Part shown: in pieces, positions 6,441 through 14,388 of the stretch
How positions within the stretch are numbered: position 1 is the stretch's first letter
How the letters are laid out: every line of letters starts with the position of its first letter
Assembly: GCA_013697785.1 (NCBI GenBank)
Contig: JACCWE010000079.1
Location: forward strand, 1 to 48,542
Source: Gemmatimonadaceae bacterium
Lineage (GTDB): Bacteria > Gemmatimonadota > Gemmatimonadetes > Gemmatimonadales > Gemmatimonadaceae
DNA length: 48,542 nt
Direction of reading: 5' to 3'
Made by a program: the position numbers and the translations under genes
Notes under the pieces: generated by a model
Told to the model about the DNA's origin: nothing
Database searches by the model: none
What the model saw: only the letters and a program-made list of their open reading frames with translations

Positions 6441-8036
6441 TCAGCTGCGCGTGATGACCACCGCGAGATCGTCGCGCTGCACGGCCTCTCCGGTGTGCTC
6501 GGCCAACTCCTCGAACACGCGTTGCACGATCGCCGACGGCGTCTCGGTGCGGTAGCGCTGCACGATGTCGAGCACAGGCTGCTCGCCGAGTCGCACGCCG
6601 AAGCGATTGCGCGCGTCGCTCACGCCGTCGGTGAAGAGCAGGAGGAGATCGGTGCCGGGCGCCCACGCGCGCGAACGCGCATGCGGGAGCGTCTCGACCA
6701 TGCCGATCGGCGGGTCGATCGCGGGGAGGCGATCGATCGTGCCGTCGGCGGCGACGTGAAAGGCGTGCGGATGTCCGGTGTTCGCATAGCGCAGCGTACC
6801 GGCCGCGCGATCGATCACGCCGTAGAACGCCGTAATGAACATCTCCGTCGTCACGAGCTCCTCGCGTAACGTTCCCTCGAGCGCGGCCAGCACCGAATCG
6901 GGATCGAGCGACGTCTGCGCGTGAATCGCCGACGCGCTCATCGCCAGCGCCATGATGAGCGCCGCTCGATAGCCGTGGCTCGAGACGTCGCCGATCATGA
7001 TGCCGGTGCGATTCGGCGACAGCCGGAAGAGATTGTAGAAGTCGCCGCCGACGCTCTCGGCAGGGACGACGCGAGCCGCCACCTGCGCCTCGGGCGCCAC
7101 TACATCGGCGCGCGGAAGGAGCTTCATCTGCAGATCGTGCGCGAGCGCGAGCTCCTGAATCAGTCGCTGCTGGCTGAGCGACGCCCGCACGAGCCGAGTG
7201 TTCTGAATCGCGGTACCGATTTGCGTCGCAATCGCCGCGATCAGCTTCTGATCGCCGGCGCTGAACGGGTGCTCCGAATAACGATCCGAGAGATTGACGA
7301 CGCCGAGCGGCTCCATCCCTCCCGTCGGCAGCGTCCACATGATCGGCACCGACAACATCGTCCCGCGACGATACGCCGACTCGGCTTCACACGGCATGGT
7401 GCCCGCTTCCGCGACCATCGCGTGCTGCTCGCGAAAGACCTTGGCCGACACGCTCGTGGTGTCGTGCAGCGCAATCGGCGGGATGTCCAGCACCACGCCG
7501 CCGATCGCCGCGACCGTCTGGAGCGTGTCGGTCACGCGATCGTGCACGAGGATCGAGCCGCGTCGCGCGCCCACCGTCTCCGAGATTTCCTTGAGGATGG
7601 TCGCCGCCGCCTCTTCGAGCGAGACGGTGCGGCCGAGGATTTCGGTGATCGTGTAAAGAAGGTTGATCTCCTCGTATCGCTCGGCAAGCTCGTTGGCGGC
7701 GTGTTCCACCTCGAGCGACGACTGCAGATATTGGCCGACGATCGCGCTCAGAAATCGCGAGTAGCTCTGGAGCGGCGCGTTCGGTACGGGCGACGGGCCG
7801 GCGACGATCCACGCCTTCCGCGGCCCGGGAATGCGCGCGACGATCACCGCGCCGCTTGGCGATTCGACGGTCTGCGACGCGATGTTTTCGAGCGGAGGGG
7901 TCCAGCCGAGGATGCCCATCGCGGGGACGCTGCTGGCAATGCGCGTGGGCGGGCGCGAGTCGTCGCCGAGCCAGACCGCCGCCGCCGCGCCGGTGCCGTC
8001 GCGGAAGGCGGTGAGCAGCGCGATCAGGTCAATCAT
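6441..8036 (-). CDS. GAF-domain SpoIIE/RsbU-like PP2C serine phosphatase
   Basis: A 531-aa protein with three parts. The first 115 residues are unassigned. A GAF-like sensor follows (about 130-285, SLEEAAATILKEISETVGARRGSI and onwards), then a PPM/SpoIIE phosphatase domain (about 320-530) with the metal-binding acidic motifs VGGDFYN, GIMIGDVSSHG, and LLLFTDGVSDARN. Such enzymes dephosphorylate anti-anti-sigma factors in response to the GAF signal. Its start overlaps the stop of the RsbW-like kinase gene by 8 bases, and the STAS gene lies just before, making a complete partner-switching trio. The signal bound by the GAF domain is unknown. Confidence 0.9.
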   Translation of the reverse strand: MIDLIALLTAFRDGTGAAAAVWLGDDSRPPTRIASSVPAMGILGWTPPLENIASQTVESPSGAVIVARIPGPRKAWIVAGPSPVPNAPLQSYSRFLSAIVGQYLQSSLEVEHAANELAERYEEINLLYTITEILGRTVSLEEAAATILKEISETVGARRGSILVHDRVTDTLQTVAAIGGVVLDIPPIALHDTTSVSAKVFREQHAMVAEAGTMPCEAESAYRRGTMLSVPIMWTLPTGGMEPLGVVNLSDRYSEHPFSAGDQKLIAAIATQIGTAIQNTRLVRASLSQQRLIQELALAHDLQMKLLPRADVVAPEAQVAARVVPAESVGGDFYNLFRLSPNRTGIMIGDVSSHGYRAALIMALAMSASAIHAQTSLDPDSVLAALEGTLREELVTTEMFITAFYGVIDRAAGTLRYANTGHPHAFHVAADGTIDRLPAIDPPIGMVETLPHARSRAWAPGTDLLLLFTDGVSDARNRFGVRLGEQPVLDIVQRYRTETPSAIVQRVFEELAEHTGEAVQRDDLAVVITRS

Positions 8037-8445
8037 GGCGCTTGAGAGTCATCCGAACCACGTTGCCCTGGTTCGAAAAACGCTCGATGCGGTCCATCAG
8101 TCTGGTCATGAGAAAGAGGCCCCGGCCGTCCTCGCGCTCGATGTTGCCGGGCTCCGTCGGGTCCGTCAGGCACTCCTCGAAGTCGAAGCCACCGCCCTCG
8201 TCGAGCACTTCGAGGATCAGTCGATCCTGCGTGACGTCGATCTTCACCTGCACGTGTGCATCGAGCCGCTCGCCGTTGCCGCGAAGGATCGCGTTGGAGA
8301 GCGCTTCACTCAGCGCAACGGGGATGTTGAGGCAGCACTGGCGCTGCGGATAGGCGAATTGCGCACACTGCTGCTTCACGACCTCGACGACACGCTCGAT
8401 ATAGCGGATGTCGCTCGGAATCTCGAGCTCCAGCGCAATGTGCAC
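8029..8445 (-). CDS. RsbW-like serine kinase / anti-sigma ATP-binding protein
   Basis: A 138-aa HATPase_c protein. It has the N box (ALSEALSNAILRGN, E47 and N51), the G1 box DEGGGFD (82-88) and the G2 box GRGLFLM (108-114). Members phosphorylate a STAS-domain antagonist and sequester a target, classically a sigma factor. The start is a GTG at 8445 (MHIALELEIPSD); about 65 bases separate it from the STAS stop, and upstream in-frame sequence is open, so an earlier start cannot be excluded. It is followed by the phosphatase gene with an 8-base overlap. No sigma factor gene is adjacent. Confidence 0.9.
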   Translation of the reverse strand: MHIALELEIPSDIRYIERVVEVVKQQCAQFAYPQRQCCLNIPVALSEALSNAILRGNGERLDAHVQVKIDVTQDRLILEVLDEGGGFDFEECLTDPTEPGNIEREDGRGLFLMTRLMDRIERFSNQGNVVRMTLKRHD

Positions 8446-8510
8446 GCGCCCGGGAGCGAACGGCTGCGCGGAGCTGATCGCCGACTCCCGGCGTTCGCTG
8501 GCGCGTCCGC

Positions 8511-8843
8511 TCAGAAGGTCTCCAGCGCCCGTTCCTTCGTGTCGGAGATCTGGAAGAGCGTGTCGAGCTTGGTGAGCTCGAAGAGCGTCTTCAGATCATC
8601 GTTGAGGTTCGCGAGGCGAAGCTCGCCGCCCTGCTCGCGGATCTTCTTGGAAAGTGAAACGAGCACGCCGAGGCCGGAGCTGTCGATGTAGCCCGTCTGA
8701 CTGAAGTCGATCAGGAACTTGCGCTCACCCTTCTCGAGCTCGTCCAGCACACGCTGCTTGAGCTCCTGCCGGTTGCCGACGATGAGTTGCCCTTCCACGT
8801 CTACCACGACAATCTCTCCCTGCTTCTTGATCGCGAAGCTCAT
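8511..8843 (-). CDS. STAS-domain anti-sigma factor antagonist (RsbV-like)
   Basis: A 110-aa single STAS domain protein. The conserved phosphorylation motif is GYIDSSGLGVL, with the target serine at 55 or 56. In partner switching, the RsbW-like kinase phosphorylates this serine and the PP2C phosphatase removes the phosphate; the unphosphorylated form captures the kinase. The start at 8843 (MSFAIKKQGEIVVVDVEG) has GGGGAG upstream. It is first in the trio. The 178 bases upstream, to the coaD stop, hold its likely promoter, including a TATCTTTC element at 8944-8951. Confidence 0.93.
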   Translation of the reverse strand: MSFAIKKQGEIVVVDVEGQLIVGNRQELKQRVLDELEKGERKFLIDFSQTGYIDSSGLGVLVSLSKKIREQGGELRLANLNDDLKTLFELTKLDTLFQISDTKERALETF

Positions 8844-8943
8844 GTCCCGTTCTCCCCGTCGAGATCTAAACTCATGCACCCTGACAAAGGCGGCGAATCG
8901 CTCGCCTTGTCGCATCTTAATGTCGTTTCTGCATCAGTCGGCC

Positions 8944-8951
8944 GAAAGATA
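8944..8951 (-). promoter_or_regulatory. Possible -10-type element (TATCTTTC) upstream of the STAS gene
   Basis: On the minus strand the 178-base gap between coaD and the STAS gene carries TATCTTTC about 100 bases before the start codon. It resembles the TAnnTTTG -7 box described for Bacteroidota and the TATCTT elements near rex and 45033. No clear upstream box was found at the expected distance. Confidence 0.3.
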
Positions 8952-9021
8952 ATGTGCAGCGCGACGCGAAACTGAGCGGGTTAATGCAAAACTCCGTCCA
9001 CGGCGAGCGGGCTCACTCCAG

Positions 9022-9519
9022 TCATGGAGCGACGCCGCCGTCGGTGCCGAAGCGCTTGCGGAGCGCCGCGTCGACCACCGGGTGCACGAGTCCGGACGTG
9101 TTGCCGCCGTACTTGGCGACCTCCCGCACGACGCTCGAGCTCACGTAGGTCCGGTCGATGCTGGGCACCATGAACACGGTCTCGAGATCGTTGTTGAGAT
9201 GCCGGTTCATGAGCGCCATCTGGTACTCGTACTCGAAGTCCGCCACGGCACGGAGCCCGCGAATCGACAGCGTTGCGCCGACGTCGCGCGCGAAGTCCAC
9301 CAGCAGTCCATTGAACTCGCGCACCTCGATTCGCGGATCGTTGCCGATGCTGTCCCTGATCATCTCGACGCGCTCGGCGATCGAGAAAAGTGGCTGCTTG
9401 GCGGAGTTGATAGCGACGGCGACGATGAGCTTGTCGACGAAGGTGAGGCTGCGCCACATGAGATCTTCGTGTCCGCGCGTTACGGGATCGAAGCTGCCAG
9501 CGTACACCGCGATCGGCAT
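9022..9519 (-). CDS. coaD: Pantetheine-phosphate adenylyltransferase
   Basis: A 165-aa nucleotidyltransferase. CoaD transfers AMP from ATP to 4'-phosphopantetheine, the penultimate step of coenzyme A synthesis. The N-terminus MPIAVYAGSFDPVTRGHEDL carries the (T/H)xGH ATP-binding motif (residues 11-17); SIRGLRAVADFEYEYQMALMN and the SIDRTYVSSSVVREVA segment match the family closely. It follows rsmD by 39 bases; rsmD-coaD is a frequent bacterial pair. It is the last gene of the long housekeeping run. Confidence 0.97.
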   Translation of the reverse strand: MPIAVYAGSFDPVTRGHEDLMWRSLTFVDKLIVAVAINSAKQPLFSIAERVEMIRDSIGNDPRIEVREFNGLLVDFARDVGATLSIRGLRAVADFEYEYQMALMNRHLNNDLETVFMVPSIDRTYVSSSVVREVAKYGGNTSGLVHPVVDAALRKRFGTDGGVAP

Positions 9520-9558
9520 GAGCTCGTGGGTTGCGAGAGAGGAGCGTGTTCGAAGCCG

Positions 9559-10074
9559 TCAGCCACGATAGAAAGTGAGCGCCGTGTCACCATAACGGCG
9601 AGTGTCGCCGCCCTCCGGCATCGCTTCTCCGACCGCGTGCTCGAGCGCCAGGATGCGCGAGAATTGCACCTCGCGCCAGCTGTCGGCGACCTGAGCCGCG
9701 AATCCCTTACGGTACGGTGGGTCGGCGAAGGCGACGTCGTATGCGCGTGCGTCGAGCGCCGCCACGAAGCGAAGCGCGTCCATCCGCTCGACCGTGGAAA
9801 GGTCGCCGGCGCCCAGCTGCGCGATATTGGCGCGAAGCGACGACAGGCTCGGTGCTGCGGACTCGACGAAGGTGGCGTGGGAGGCGCCGCGAGAGAGCGC
9901 TTCGAGGCCCAGCGCGCCGGAGCCGGAAAAGAGATCGAGGATCGTCGCGCCGGGAAGGTCGTTCTGCATAATGCTCATCCACGCCTCGCGAACACGATCC
10001 GCGGTTGGTCGAACGGTGATCCCGCGCGGCGCTGCAATCGTGCGTCCGCGCCAGCGTCCGGCGACGATGCGCAC
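9559..10074 (-). CDS. rsmD: 16S rRNA (guanine966-N2)-methyltransferase
   Basis: A 171-aa RsmD-family SAM methyltransferase acting on G966 of 16S rRNA during 30S assembly. The start MRIVAGRWRGRTIAAPRG is typical. TADRVREAWMSIM and the SAM-binding LDLFSGSGALGLEALSRGA (about 47-65) follow, and the N6/N2-methyltransferase catalytic motif is FADPPY (116-121). The C-terminus (ALEHAVGEAMPEGGDTRRYGDTALTFYR) is complete. The recJ stop lies 6 bases upstream, so the genes are surely cotranscribed. Confidence 0.96.
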   Translation of the reverse strand: MRIVAGRWRGRTIAAPRGITVRPTADRVREAWMSIMQNDLPGATILDLFSGSGALGLEALSRGASHATFVESAAPSLSSLRANIAQLGAGDLSTVERMDALRFVAALDARAYDVAFADPPYRKGFAAQVADSWREVQFSRILALEHAVGEAMPEGGDTRRYGDTALTFYRG

Positions 10075-10080
10075 GCGCGA

Positions 10081-11802
10081 CTAGTGGTGCACGGCGGCGA
10101 GCTTCGCCGTGAGGCGCGGCACTCCGTTCCAGTCATCGCGCTCGAGTCGATAGGCGATGTCGAACGGCGTTGCGACATCGAGCTCGCTGGCGAGCGACGC
10201 CATTCCCCAACCGATCGCTTCGATCTCGCCGCTGTCGGTGCGCAGCCGGAGCTTGAGGTGCCCATCACCCATGACTCGAGCGGGCGACGCGAGCCGCACA
10301 CCGCGCGAGACGAGCACCGGTGTGGGATTCGATGGTCCGAACGGCTCGAAGTGCCGCAGCAGCCCCTCGAGCTCGAAGGTCGCCTCGGAGATCGGGAGCT
10401 CGAGATCGACTCGCAGCTCGGCGACGAGATCATCGACCGTGAGCTGCGCGAGCGCGATCTCGTTGAAGCGGCGCGCGAGCTCGGGAACGTTCGCGCGTGC
10501 GATCGTGACGCCGGCGGCAGCACGATGGCCGCCGAAGCGAAGCAGCAGATCGCGGCACTCGGTGAGCGCGCCGTGGAGATCGAAGGCCGAGATCGACCGG
10601 CCGGAGCCCCTCCCCTCCTCGCCATCGAGCGCGACGAGAAGCACGGGTCGTCCGTGCTCCTCCAGCAGGCGCGAGGCGACGATCCCGATCACACCCGGAT
10701 GCCACCCTTCTTCGGCGAGGACGATGCCGTGCGTCGCATCGAGGTCGAGCGCCTCGATCATCTCGCGCGCGCGCGCGAGCGTCTTCCTGTCGACATCCTG
10801 GCGATGACGGTTCATCTCCTCGAGCTCGCGCGCGATCGTGTTCGCCTCGTGCTCATCCTCCGACATCAGCAGCTCGACGCCGCGCAGTGCATGGCCCAGG
10901 CGACCAACCGCGTTGAGCCGCGGTGCGAGGATGAATCCGACGCGCCCGGCGTTGAGCGGCTTCCCCTCGAGCCCCGACGCGCGGATGAGCGCGCGAAGTC
11001 CCTGGTTGGTCGTGTCCTTCATCACCTTGAGTCCCGCGCGCGCGAGCACGCGATTCTCTCCACGCAGCGGTGCGACGTCCGCGATCGTCGCGAGCGCGAC
11101 GAGATCGAGCATGCGATAGACGTCGTCCTCGTTGCCGCCGACCGCGCGTGTGAGCGCGAGCGAGAGCTTGAATGCGATGCCGACCGCCGCGAGGTCCTTG
11201 TCGGGATATTCGCAGCCGTCCTGCTTCGGATTCAGTATCGCGAGGCAGCTCGGCGGCGGCCCACTCGGCAGATGGTGATCGGTAATGATCACATCGAGGC
11301 CGGCCTCACACGCAACGCTCACGGGCGCGAGCGCATTGGTCCCGCAGTCGCACGTGACGAGCACTTTCGCATCGACAGCGATGGCGGCGTTGACGCCGGC
11401 CATCGTGAGATCATAGCCGTCCTCGATGCGCCGAGGGATGAACGGGATCGCGTCGCCGCCGAGCTTCCGGATCGTTCGCAGCAGCACGGTGGTCGAGGCC
11501 ATGCCGTCGACGTCGTAATCGCCGTGAACGACGATGAGCTCACCGGCGCTAATCGCGCGCGCGAGGCGCTCGACGGCGACATCCATTCCGAGCATGAGGT
11601 CGGGATCGTGCAACTGCTCGATGCGCGGGCGGAGATACCGTTTCGCGTCATCGACGGTGCTGAAGCCGCGCCGAAGCAGCAGCTCGCAGATCACCGGCGG
11701 GAGGTGCAGCTCCGCAGCCAGCGCCGCAACGGCCGTCGCATCTGGCGCGCTGGGCAGGACCCAGCGAGACGGAGGACGGGTGCGTGCGGCAAGTGCGTTC
11801 AC
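10081..11802 (-). CDS. recJ: Single-stranded-DNA-specific exonuclease RecJ
   Basis: A DHH-superfamily 5'-3' exonuclease of about 573 aa, used in recombination and mismatch repair. Motifs: HGDYDVDGMAST, LVTCDCGTNA, ITDHHLP (the DHH triad), and the DHHA1 signature GGHRAAAG, followed by an OB-like C-terminal domain. Two starts compete: GTG at 11802, preceded by GGGGAGGG at about 13 bases, and TTG at 11838, three bases after the upstream stop; both are in frame and I prefer the GTG. The preceding gene is the zinc-ribbon coiled-coil protein. Confidence 0.93.
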   Translation of the reverse strand: MNALAARTRPPSRWVLPSAPDATAVAALAAELHLPPVICELLLRRGFSTVDDAKRYLRPRIEQLHDPDLMLGMDVAVERLARAISAGELIVVHGDYDVDGMASTTVLLRTIRKLGGDAIPFIPRRIEDGYDLTMAGVNAAIAVDAKVLVTCDCGTNALAPVSVACEAGLDVIITDHHLPSGPPPSCLAILNPKQDGCEYPDKDLAAVGIAFKLSLALTRAVGGNEDDVYRMLDLVALATIADVAPLRGENRVLARAGLKVMKDTTNQGLRALIRASGLEGKPLNAGRVGFILAPRLNAVGRLGHALRGVELLMSEDEHEANTIARELEEMNRHRQDVDRKTLARAREMIEALDLDATHGIVLAEEGWHPGVIGIVASRLLEEHGRPVLLVALDGEEGRGSGRSISAFDLHGALTECRDLLLRFGGHRAAAGVTIARANVPELARRFNEIALAQLTVDDLVAELRVDLELPISEATFELEGLLRHFEPFGPSNPTPVLVSRGVRLASPARVMGDGHLKLRLRTDSGEIEAIGWGMASLASELDVATPFDIAYRLERDDWNGVPRLTAKLAAVHH

Positions 11803-11841
11803 AGCGTGAAAATTACCCTCCCCTGGGGGGAGCAACAAGCA

Positions 11842-12546
11842 TCATCCCGTCGCGTACAGGAGCACTCCACACGCCTCGCACACATCGATCGCGCGTCCCG
11901 CCGCGATCGCATTCCGGCGCTGCATCGGGATCGCGGTATCGCATCGCCCGCATGCCTGTCCGCGCAGCGCGTAGAGCACGTGCGACGTGTTGCGGCTAAG
12001 GATGCGCTCGTACTTGAGGAGAATTCCCTTCGACACGTGCGTCGCCCGCTCCATGCGGATCGCCAAGGCCGCGTCGAGATCCTTTTGGATGACCGCGCGC
12101 TCCTTGGCGTGCGCCTCGCGCTGCTCCATCTGCCGCGCATCGAGCTCGCCGAGGAGCTTCTGCTGTCCATCGATCGCTTGGTGCACGTCGTGCACGCGCA
12201 GCGAGAGCGAGTGGAGGTCGGTCTCTTCCTCCGACAGTACCTTCTTCAGCATGTCGACCTGCGCCATTGCCGCGGTCGCCTCCTTCGGCTTTCTCACGAC
12301 GTCGAGCGTGGCGAGGTTGCGCTCCTGCATCGCCTTGTGATCCTCGACCTTGATCGAGAGCTCGCGCCGCTTCTTCTCTTCCTGCTCCGCGGTCGACTTC
12401 GCGCGGGCGAGTGACTCCTCGAGGTGCCTGCGCTCGGCGTCCAGCGCTACCAGCTGTGAATCGAGCGCACGCATCTTCTCGTTGAGCTGCGCGACGATCG
12501 TGTCTTCCGCTTGCAGGGCCAATACCGCTTCCAGATCTGGACTCAC
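11842..12546 (-). CDS. Coiled-coil protein with C-terminal C4 zinc ribbon (DUF164/CT398-like)
   Basis: A 234-aa protein. Residues 1-170 are heptad-rich and highly charged, predicted as a long antiparallel coiled coil. The C-terminal 60 residues contain CGRCDTAIPMQRRNAI followed by CEACG, a C4 zinc ribbon. This architecture matches the zf-RING_7/DUF164 family seen in many bacteria, whose proposed role is nucleic-acid or protein binding; function is not settled. It lies between dnaG and recJ, suggesting an accessory role near replication or repair, which is only guilt by association. Confidence 0.85.
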   Translation of the reverse strand: MSPDLEAVLALQAEDTIVAQLNEKMRALDSQLVALDAERRHLEESLARAKSTAEQEEKKRRELSIKVEDHKAMQERNLATLDVVRKPKEATAAMAQVDMLKKVLSEEETDLHSLSLRVHDVHQAIDGQQKLLGELDARQMEQREAHAKERAVIQKDLDAALAIRMERATHVSKGILLKYERILSRNTSHVLYALRGQACGRCDTAIPMQRRNAIAAGRAIDVCEACGVLLYATG

Positions 12547-12555
12547 TAAACCTCC

Positions 12556-14388
12556 TTACGTTTTTCGGGCAGGGCCATAGCCCTTGAATGAGCGATCGCC
12601 CATCGCATTCTTCTCATTTCGCAGACGCTCCATGTTCGACAAGATGTCATCCTGCTGATCGAGCGACGCGATAGGCATCTCGCGCTGCTGTTCGTGCAGC
12701 TCCCTCTTCACCGCGATGCCGCGAAAATATGCGAGCAGCGCAGCGAAGTTCTCGGCGTACTTCTCGCCCTCGCCGATCGGGTCGTTCAGCAGCTCGTTGA
12801 ATCGATCCGCACTATCCGGCACGAGACGGCTCGCCAGCACATCGGCGGGATCGTCGGGCTCCCCGCTGAGCAGTGCGCGATAGATGTCAGCAAGCGCGAA
12901 ATCATGCAATTGGTCCGGTCCAACGGTTTCCACGGCCTCTTCGATCAGCGACCGGACGTGCAGAAGTATACGAACCAGCAGTCGCTCCTTGGGGGGTGGC
13001 GGCGAAGTCGGGGCCCTTCGCTCCACCGTCCGGCGCTCGACGACCGTCGAATTATCGGGCGGAGGCGGCACCGGCGCCCTCCCGGAGTGCGACGTCGTGA
13101 TGCGCGGCGACAGCTGCGCCACCTCTCGTTCCAGGCGCTCGCGACTGACTCCGGACACCTCGCTCGCGCGCGCGATGTAGATGTCGCGTGTGATGCTGTC
13201 GGCCGTCGCGCGCAGAGTCGGAAGCAGCTTGTCGATGGCAACGCGCTTCTTGTGCAGATCGGCGAAATATCCGCCGCGCTCGAGCTCCATCAGCTTCCGC
13301 TCGAAGATGTCGACGGCGCCCGCGAGCTGCTCCATCAGCTTCTCGCCGCCGAACTTGTCGACGAACGAATCGGGGTCCTCGCCCTCCGGAAGAGTGACCA
13401 CCTGCACCGCGAGCTGCTGCCTCAGCAGCTGATCGCCGGAGCGGAAGGTCGCCTTGAGCCCCGCCTTGTCGTTGTCGTAGAGCAGGTACGCCTGCTTCGC
13501 GTACTTCGGAAGCAGCGCGGCCTGATCCTCGGTGAGCGCGGTCCCGAGAGGTGCGACCACCCATTCGAAGCCGGCGGACACGAGGCGCACGACGTCGAAG
13601 TACCCTTCGACGATCATCACGCGCCCTTCACGCCGGATCGCGTGCTTCGCCATGTGGAGCCCATAGAGTATCCGCCCCTTCGAGTAGACCGGCGACTCGG
13701 AGGAGTTCAGATACTTCGGCTCACCGGGGCCGAGCAATCGTCCGCCGAAGCCCGTGCAATTTCCGCCGACGTCGAGGATCGGGAACACGAGCCGGTTCCG
13801 GAATCGCGGCCGCAGCTCGCCGCTGTCCTCGCGGAGGACGAGCAGGCCGGCCTCGCCGAGCATCTCTTCGCTGACGCCGAGCGCGCCGAGATGCTCGCGC
13901 ATCGCGTTGGTGTCGCGCGGCGCGAAACCCAAACCGAAGCGATCGGCGACGTCGCGCGAGATGCGGCGGAAGGCGAGGTAGTTTCGCGCCTCTTCACCGG
14001 TCCGCTCATCCCAGAGCTGCGTGCGAAACCAGTCCGCGGCCATCGCGTTCACATCCCAGAGCGGCTGCCGCGGATCTGCCGCATCCGAGCGCCGCTGCAC
14101 TTCGTCGATCACGATCCCCGAGCGCTGTGCGGCGTAGCGGATCGCGTCGGGGAAGCTCATGCCGAGTCGCTTCTGCAGGTACTTGAAGACATCGCCCGAC
14201 TCGTTGCAGACGAAGCAGTGATACATCCCCTTCGCCGGCACGACCGAAAAGTTCGGGCCGGTGCCCTGGTGAAAAGGACATGGACCGCGAAAGCTGTTGC
14301 CGACGCGCTTGAGCTTCACGTGCTCGCTGATGATCTGCACGATGTCGGCGCCGTCGCGCACGCGCTCGACGGATTCGTCGGTGATCAT
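12556..14388 (-). CDS. dnaG: DNA primase
   Basis: A 610-aa DnaG that synthesises RNA primers at the replication fork. The N-terminal CHC2 zinc domain has C37, H40, C58 and C61 (CPFH then CFVC). The TOPRIM catalytic domain includes VEGYFDVVRL (about 265) and LLYDNDKAG. A C-terminal helicase-binding region of about 150 residues follows a proline-rich linker. The start ATG at 14388 shares its A with the mutS2 stop (TGATG), a translational coupling, with GGAG eight bases before the ATG. No rpoD gene follows, unlike the macromolecular synthesis operon of proteobacteria. Confidence 0.97.
   Translation of the reverse strand: MITDESVERVRDGADIVQIISEHVKLKRVGNSFRGPCPFHQGTGPNFSVVPAKGMYHCFVCNESGDVFKYLQKRLGMSFPDAIRYAAQRSGIVIDEVQRRSDAADPRQPLWDVNAMAADWFRTQLWDERTGEEARNYLAFRRISRDVADRFGLGFAPRDTNAMREHLGALGVSEEMLGEAGLLVLREDSGELRPRFRNRLVFPILDVGGNCTGFGGRLLGPGEPKYLNSSESPVYSKGRILYGLHMAKHAIRREGRVMIVEGYFDVVRLVSAGFEWVVAPLGTALTEDQAALLPKYAKQAYLLYDNDKAGLKATFRSGDQLLRQQLAVQVVTLPEGEDPDSFVDKFGGEKLMEQLAGAVDIFERKLMELERGGYFADLHKKRVAIDKLLPTLRATADSITRDIYIARASEVSGVSRERLEREVAQLSPRITTSHSGRAPVPPPPDNSTVVERRTVERRAPTSPPPPKERLLVRILLHVRSLIEEAVETVGPDQLHDFALADIYRALLSGEPDDPADVLASRLVPDSADRFNELLNDPIGEGEKYAENFAALLAYFRGIAVKRELHEQQREMPIASLDQQDDILSNMERLRNEKNAMGDRSFKGYGPARKT

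Noticed and set aside
9082-12414. A very long plus-strand open frame (over 1,100 codons) opposite coaD-rsmD-recJ and the zinc-ribbon gene
   Set aside because: It is antisense to four well-conserved genes, has low-complexity Arg/Glu/His composition and no recognisable domain; it is a GC-rich shadow.
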